Notes under the pieces: model-generated | Seen by the model: the letters and a program-made list of their open reading frames with translations, nothing else | Told to the model about the DNA's origin: nothing | Database searches by the model: none | Assembly (NCBI GenBank): GCA_902158735.1 | Contig: CABGHG010000066.1 | Location: 1 to 8,620 of the forward strand | Source of the DNA: Candidatus Methanolliviera sp. GoM_oil | Lineage (GTDB): Archaea > Halobacteriota > Methanoliparia > Methanoliparales > Methanoliparaceae | Direction of reading: 5' to 3' | DNA length: 8,620 nucleotides | Shown here: piece by piece, positions 5,149 through 8,620 of the stretch | Position numbering within the stretch: the first letter of the stretch is position 1 | Layout of the letters: each line of letters begins with the position of its first letter | Made by a program: the position numbers and the translations under genes

Positions 5149-5182
5149 ATTCAACAGAGCAACAGCAAGGAAACATTTATAT
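5149..5182 (-). repeat. Right terminal inverted repeat
   Basis: Complement of the left repeat: inner block ATTCAACAGAGCAA (5149-5162), variable CAGCAAG (5163-5169), outer block GAAACATTTATAT (5170-5182). The outer block doubles as the promoter of the thiolase operon. Confidence 0.75.
5170..5182 (+). promoter_or_regulatory. Promoter of the beta-oxidation operon, within the IS end
   Basis: GAAAC (BRE-like) plus ATTTATAT (TATA box, 5175-5182). Transcription would start near 5203-5206, leaving a leader of about 17 nt with the ribosome site at 5211 and GTG at 5222. The motif equals that of the promoter at 374-388. It is the only promoter-like sequence I see before the operon, and it is also the outer block of the right terminal repeat. 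Confidence 0.6.
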
Positions 5183-5210
5183 CAAATCAAAAAACGATTA
5201 TTGCCAAAAA

Positions 5211-5216
5211 GAGGTG
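5211..5216 (+). promoter_or_regulatory. Ribosome binding site that fixes the thiolase start
   Basis: GAGGTG, 5 nt before GTG 5222. The reading frame is open further upstream into the insertion element, so this site decides between GTG 5222 and the spurious upstream ATGs at 5069 and 5138. Confidence 0.7.
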
Positions 5217-5221
5217 TAAAA

Positions 5222-6409
5222 GTGAGAGACGTGGCAATAATTGGTACAGGTCAGACGAGGTTTGGAAGATGGGATAAATCGAACACCGAACTCTTCTGTG
5301 ATGCAGCGCTAGAGGCGATGGAGGAGGCAAACGTAGATCAGAAGGATATAGAAGCGCTATATGCAGGTGCAGTATTTCCTACCTTTGAGGAGGGGCAGTG
5401 CAACATAGGGGGTCATTTAGTCGAATCCTTACACTTAGGCAACATACCAGCAACGAGGTTCGAGGGTGCGTGCTGTTCCGCCACCATAGCGATAAGAGAC
5501 GCATATATGTGGGTTGCCTCCGGTTTTTATGACATTGTCCTAGCTGGAGGAACGGAACGGGCTTTATTGATGGGTACATCACTCGCGACGAAGACGTTTG
5601 CGATGGCGGGCGATTGCAAATATGAAGGAAACGCCGGGATAACATTCCCAGGCATGTTCGCGATGGCTGCGAGGCGTTACTCAAAGATCTACGATATACC
5701 GCTGGATAAGCTCAGGGAGAAGATGGCACACGTATCGATAAAGAATCACAAGCACGGCGCGTTGAATCCTCTGGCACAGTTCTATCAGAAGATGGGGAAT
5801 TTAAAGGTTGAAGACGTGATAAATTCGAGGATGATCTGTGATCCTCTAACGCTCATGGATTGTTGCCCTTTCTCCGATGGTGGAGCCGCGGCGATCATTG
5901 CATCCGCGGATATTGCCAGAAGATACACGGATGAACCGATCTATATTCTTGGTGCAGGACAGGGATCGGCTGGTCATCTAGGTGCACAGGAAGATATGAC
6001 GAAGCCTGCTTCTCGTGTCTTCTCTTCCAGATCGGCATTTAAACAGGCTGGGCTTGGTCCAAAAGATATAGATATCATGGAGATTCACGATTGTTTCACC
6101 TCTGCCGAGATCATCGCGAGCGAGGCGATAGGATTCTTCGATTGGGGGAAGGGAGCGGATGCTGTTGAAGAAGGCCAGACGGATATCGGTGGAAGACCTG
6201 TCGTAAATCCGGATGGTGGACTGATGGGTAAGGGCCATCCGATAGGTGCAACAGGTGCGGCTCAGGTCCACACGATCGCCGAGGAGATGAAGGGTAGAGC
6301 TCCTAAAGGAAATCAGGTCGATCCCGTTCCGGAGATCGGAATGACGGATACGCTTGGTGGAGGCTTCAACACGCTGGCACATTTAATACTTGGGAGATCA
6401 AGGAGGTAA
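5222..6409 (+). CDS. Thiolase (acetyl-CoA C-acyltransferase, archaeal SCP-x-like)
   Basis: Cleaves a 3-oxoacyl-CoA with CoA to acetyl-CoA plus a shortened acyl-CoA, or runs backward. From GTG 5222 it has 395 residues, the normal thiolase length. The nucleophile is C84 in EGACCSAT (family: ACASG), with alanine in place of the usual glycine after the serine. H289 in EIHDCF, with C291, and H339 in GKGHPIGATG complete the active site. The N-terminus RDVAIIGTGQTRFG is typical of the archaeal SCP-x/thiolase II-like group that partners DUF35 proteins. The next gene, 4 nt downstream, encodes exactly such a partner, and its AGGAGG ribosome site lies in the last codons and stop of this gene. In archaeal mevalonate synthesis a thiolase-DUF35-HMG-CoA synthase complex is known. 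Here the neighbours are beta-oxidation enzymes, so a degradative role is favoured. Confidence 0.92.
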   Translation: MRDVAIIGTGQTRFGRWDKSNTELFCDAALEAMEEANVDQKDIEALYAGAVFPTFEEGQCNIGGHLVESLHLGNIPATRFEGACCSATIAIRDAYMWVASGFYDIVLAGGTERALLMGTSLATKTFAMAGDCKYEGNAGITFPGMFAMAARRYSKIYDIPLDKLREKMAHVSIKNHKHGALNPLAQFYQKMGNLKVEDVINSRMICDPLTLMDCCPFSDGGAAAIIASADIARRYTDEPIYILGAGQGSAGHLGAQEDMTKPASRVFSSRSAFKQAGLGPKDIDIMEIHDCFTSAEIIASEAIGFFDWGKGADAVEEGQTDIGGRPVVNPDGGLMGKGHPIGATGAAQVHTIAEEMKGRAPKGNQVDPVPEIGMTDTLGGGFNTLAHLILGRSRR

Positions 6410-6413
6410 ATAA

Positions 6414-6836
6414 ATGAAGGAATATTATATCTTGACGGCAAAGGATTTCTACGATGGGTTGAGAGAGGATAAAATTTTCGGATTGAGGTGCAAGGAATGC
6501 GGACAGATAACATGCCCTCCCTTGCCTACATGTCAGTGGTGTGGATCAAAAGATCTGGAGAAGACGGAATTAAGCGGAATGGGAGAGATACTGACCTTTA
6601 CGCTCATCGACGTATCACCAGAAGGATTTGAGCCACACTATATCATCTGTATGGTAAAACTGGATGAGGGGCCAACGATCATGGGAAGGCTCGATTATGA
6701 TGCGGAGAAGGCCACGGTGAAGAATGAAAGATCTCAAGAACTGATCGGAATGAAGGTGAAAGCAAGTCATGTTGTTCTTCCTGCGGATGTATATTCAGGA
6801 GGAGAGAAGATCGTTCCATTATTTAAGGCATTATAA
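6414..6836 (+). CDS. DUF35 zinc-ribbon/OB-fold thiolase partner
   Basis: A 140-residue two-domain protein. An N-terminal helix (about 8-24, AKDFYDGLREDKIFGLRC) leads into a rubredoxin-like zinc ribbon with C26, C29, C40 and C43 (CKECG ... CQWCG). An OB-fold follows from about 52 (GMGEILTFTLIDVSP, then MVKLDEGPTIMGRL, and MKVKASHVVLP). DUF35 proteins bind thiolases or HMG-CoA synthases; in the archaeal complex known from structure the partner forms a shared CoA-binding site and helps channel the product. Start ATG 6414 is set by AGGAGG 6401-6406, 7 nt away. The gene lies directly between the thiolase and the dehydrogenase, so it should act with the former. No independent catalytic residues are visible. 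Confidence 0.9.
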   Translation: MKEYYILTAKDFYDGLREDKIFGLRCKECGQITCPPLPTCQWCGSKDLEKTELSGMGEILTFTLIDVSPEGFEPHYIICMVKLDEGPTIMGRLDYDAEKATVKNERSQELIGMKVKASHVVLPADVYSGGEKIVPLFKAL

Positions 6837-6862
6837 AAAAATAAAGAGAGGAGGTTTGAAGA

Positions 6863-7717
6863 ATGGAAATAAAAAAAGTTTGCATTGTTGGTACCGGTGT
6901 GATGGGTAACGGCATAACGCAGGTCTGCGCACAGGCAGGGTACGAGACATCCGTCGTGGATTTGAGCGATGCTCTCCTTAAAAGGGCTTTAGAAAACATT
7001 AAAAAAAGCCTATCGAAGTTCGTGGAGAAGGGTAAAATCACACAAGATAAGATGGATGAGACCATCGGGAGAATAAAGCCGACGACAGATATAAAAGATG
7101 GCGCAAAAGATGCCGACTTCGTCATCGAGGCAGTCTTCGAAAGGAGTGATGTAAAGAAAGGTGTGTTAAAACAACTCGACGAGATATCTCCATCGAATAC
7201 GATTCTTGCGAGTAATACTTCTACGATACCAATTTCTCTGCTCGGATCGGCGACGAAACGTCCCGACAAAGTTATAGGCACGCACTTCATGAATCCTGTG
7301 CCATTGATACGCGGCGTTGAGATTATCAAATCTGTTGTGACGTCCGAAGAGACGTTGAATACTTCGCTGGACTTCATCCACTCGCTTGGCAAGGAGACTG
7401 CAGTCGTTAAAGACTCGCCAGGCTTTGTGACGAACAGACTTATGCCTTTAGTCCTCAACGAGGCGGCAAAGATGTATGAAGAGGGACTTTCTACCGTAGA
7501 AGATGCGGATAAGATCGTGAGGCTTTCGTTCAACTGGCCAATGGGGCCTTTTCAGCTCCTCGACCTGATCGGCATCGATACAATCTGTGATATCCTCGAG
7601 GCAATTTACATAGAGACCGGCTGGGAGAGATACAAGCCCGCACCTGTAATCAGGCGGATGAGAGAGGTTGGATGGACTGGAAGAAAGACGAAGAAAGGTT
7701 TCTATGAGTATAAGTGA
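6863..7717 (+). CDS. 3-hydroxyacyl-CoA dehydrogenase
   Basis: Oxidises (S)-3-hydroxyacyl-CoA to 3-oxoacyl-CoA with NAD, the third step of beta-oxidation. At 284 residues it is a stand-alone enzyme like clostridial Hbd rather than a fused FadB. The NAD fold begins VCIVGTGVMGNG (GxGxxG at G10, G12, G15), with D33 at the end of the second strand. Catalytic residues match the human enzyme's spacing: S120 (SNTST), H141 (GTHFMNP), E153 (GVEII) and N191 (VTNR). The C-terminal helical domain includes FNWPMGPFQLLDLIG and ends GFYEYK. GGAGG (6850-6854) precedes ATG by 8 nt. A 26-nt gap follows DUF35 without a promoter, and the stop overlaps the next start, so it is one transcript. Confidence 0.95.
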   Translation: MEIKKVCIVGTGVMGNGITQVCAQAGYETSVVDLSDALLKRALENIKKSLSKFVEKGKITQDKMDETIGRIKPTTDIKDGAKDADFVIEAVFERSDVKKGVLKQLDEISPSNTILASNTSTIPISLLGSATKRPDKVIGTHFMNPVPLIRGVEIIKSVVTSEETLNTSLDFIHSLGKETAVVKDSPGFVTNRLMPLVLNEAAKMYEEGLSTVEDADKIVRLSFNWPMGPFQLLDLIGIDTICDILEAIYIETGWERYKPAPVIRRMREVGWTGRKTKKGFYEYK

Positions 7718-8505
7718 TGGATATGCCTTATGAGACAATAGTATATGAAAAGAAACCACCAATTGCCAAGATCACATTGAACAGACCGGATGTGTTAAAC
7801 GCGGTGAACGAGCAGATGCTCTTTGAACTCGGAGATGTTTTGGAGGATATAGAGAAGGATGATGATATAAAGGTGACCATCATCACCGGAACAGGGAGGG
7901 CGTTTGGCGCCGGCGCTGATATCATGATGTTCAAAGGTAAGAGCTATCTCGATGTCAGGAAGAAGGTGATCGAGAGAGGAAAGAGGACCCTTGCAAAGAT
8001 GGAAGAGATGGGTAAACCGTTCATCGCCGCTTTGAACGGTCTAACGCTCGGTGGAGGGTGCGAGATTGCAATGGCGTGCGATATTCGGATAGCATCTGAA
8101 AAGGCAAAATTTGGGCAGCCAGAGATAAATCTTGGTTTGACACCAGGATGGGGTGGCACACAGCGTTTGACAAGACTCGTCGGAAAGGGAATGGCGAAGA
8201 AGATAGATCTAACGGGTGATATGATCGATGCGGATGAGGCGAAGGCAATCGGGCTGGTCGATGAGGTAGTGCCCGCTGAGAAGCTGGAAGATTCTGCAGA
8301 AAAATTGGCAGAAAAATTGGCATCCAAGCCTCCTATAGCCGTAAGATGTATGCTGGATGCGATAAACAAGGGATTAGAGATGCCTTTGCGAGAGGCTCTC
8401 TCTTTCGAGACGGATGAGTTTTTGATCTCTTTTGCATCGGAAGATGCGAAAGAAGGAATATCCGCGTTTATAGAGAAGAGAAAAGCCACGTTCAAGGGGA
8501 AATAA
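7717..8505 (+). CDS. Enoyl-CoA hydratase (crotonase family)
   Basis: Adds water to trans-2-enoyl-CoA, giving 3-hydroxyacyl-CoA. With ATG 7717 it has 262 residues; GTG 7714 or ATG 7723 are alternative starts. ATG 7717 overlaps the preceding stop as TGATG. Seen motifs: LNRPDVLNAVNEQM (21-34), oxyanion-hole AFGAGADI (62-69), ALNGLTLGGGCEIAMACDIRIA with E116, and FGQPEINLGLTPGWGGTQRL with E136. Both glutamates sit 20 apart as in rat mitochondrial hydratase (E144, E164). This favours true hydratase over isomerase or decarboxylase crotonases that lose one of them. The C-terminal helices (about 190-262) are complete. No ribosome site at normal spacing is evident, consistent with translational coupling to the dehydrogenase. 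Short-chain (crotonyl-CoA) preference is likely but cannot be read from the sequence. Confidence 0.95.
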   Translation: MDMPYETIVYEKKPPIAKITLNRPDVLNAVNEQMLFELGDVLEDIEKDDDIKVTIITGTGRAFGAGADIMMFKGKSYLDVRKKVIERGKRTLAKMEEMGKPFIAALNGLTLGGGCEIAMACDIRIASEKAKFGQPEINLGLTPGWGGTQRLTRLVGKGMAKKIDLTGDMIDADEAKAIGLVDEVVPAEKLEDSAEKLAEKLASKPPIAVRCMLDAINKGLEMPLREALSFETDEFLISFASEDAKEGISAFIEKRKATFKGK

Positions 8506-8506
8506 G

Positions 8507-8620
8507 ATGGATTTTGGGCTGACCGAGGAAGAGAAGGACATTCAAGGGGCCGCGAGAGAGTTCGCAGAGAAGGAATTTCCTGATAGGGCGAGGGAATGCG
8601 ATTTAAATGATGAATTTCCA
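8507..8620 (+). CDS. Acyl-CoA dehydrogenase, N-terminal part
   Basis: ATG 8507 begins one base after the hydratase stop, and the frame is open to the window edge (38 codons). The sequence MDFGLTEEEKDIQGAAREF, then FPDRARECDLNDEFP, is the standard N-terminal helix of flavin-dependent acyl-CoA dehydrogenases, which make the trans-2-enoyl-CoA used by the preceding enzyme. A weak AAGGGGA lies about 8 nt upstream. FAD-binding and catalytic regions lie beyond the window, so chain-length class is unknown. An electron-transfer flavoprotein would be expected as partner, but none is visible here. Confidence 0.85.
   Translation, partial: MDFGLTEEEKDIQGAAREFAEKEFPDRARECDLNDEFP

Larger units (their letters stand above)
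3983..5182 (+). mobile_element. Decayed IS5-like insertion element, about 1.2 kb
   Basis: The element is defined by paired terminal inverted repeats around a broken DDE transposase. On each side there is a perfect 14-bp inner block (TTGCTCTGTTGAAT at 4003-4016; its complement at 5149-5162), 7 non-conserved bases, and a perfect 13-bp outer block (ATATAAATGTTTC at 3983-3995; its complement at 5170-5182). The equal 7-bp spacing on both sides argues that the outer blocks belong to the element. Counting only the inner blocks gives an element of 1160 bp. No convincing target duplication is visible: the flanks are ACGGCT on the left and CAAATC on the right, so the insertion is old, rearranged, or its ends are slightly different. 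The left end abuts the CRISPR fragment and the right end lies 39 bp before the thiolase gene. Confidence 0.8.

Noticed and set aside
5069..5221. Upstream extension of the thiolase frame, starting inside the insertion element (ATG 5069 or 5138)
   Set aside because: The frame is open but encodes terminal-repeat and promoter DNA. GTG 5222 has a GAGGTG ribosome site, lies downstream of the TATA box, and gives the standard thiolase N-terminus.
6823..7533. Long minus-strand open frame opposite the 3-hydroxyacyl-CoA dehydrogenase
   Set aside because: It is antisense to a gene with all family motifs, has serine/phenylalanine-rich shadow composition and no family resemblance.
7944..8495. Long minus-strand open frame opposite the enoyl-CoA hydratase
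   Set aside because: Antisense shadow of a complete crotonase gene; low-complexity serine/alanine composition.

Overview
The window looks archaeal, from a methanogen-related euryarchaeote that also carries beta-oxidation genes. The evidence is the C-terminus of a formaldehyde-activating enzyme (Fae), archaeal Trm5 and Taw1 tRNA-modification genes, recurring BRE/TATA-type promoters built on AAACATTTATAT, a CRISPR repeat ending in ATTGAAAC, and a beta-oxidation operon with a thiolase/DUF35 pair. Anaerobic alkane or fatty-acid oxidisers such as the Syntrophoarchaeum group, or Archaeoglobus-like archaea, fit this mix. That assignment is inference from gene content only.

Layout. Positions 1-231 hold the end of fae, followed by a T-rich terminator. 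From about 370 to 3371 a plus-strand group encodes a small winged-helix-like protein, Trm5, an RpiB-family isomerase and Taw1. Trm5 makes m1G37 in tRNA-Phe and Taw1 converts it to 4-demethylwyosine, so two successive wyosine steps sit together behind a promoter that carries a perfect 12-bp palindrome at the expected transcription start. Convergent to taw1 is a 52-codon zinc-ribbon gene on the minus strand (3374-3532) with a strong ribosome binding site. Upstream of it, still on the minus strand, lie a tiny ORF and a gene remnant interrupted by TAA TAA.

From 3868 to 5182 the region is mobile and defence-related. A leaderless two-repeat, one-spacer CRISPR fragment lies 6 bp from an IS5-like insertion element of about 1.2 kb. 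The element has about 34-bp terminal inverted repeats (14-bp inner block, 7-bp variable middle, 13-bp outer block). Its transposase is broken by several frameshifts and by a 46-bp three-hairpin palindromic insert placed just before the third catalytic acidic residue. The outer block of each terminal repeat is itself an archaeal promoter motif facing outward, into the CRISPR fragment on the left and into the beta-oxidation operon on the right.

From 5222 to the end is a tight operon: thiolase, DUF35 zinc-ribbon/OB-fold protein, 3-hydroxyacyl-CoA dehydrogenase, enoyl-CoA hydratase and the start of an acyl-CoA dehydrogenase. Together these cover a full turn of beta-oxidation of an acyl-CoA to acetyl-CoA. 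The only promoter visible for this operon lies in the end of the insertion element. I found no rRNA or tRNA gene.
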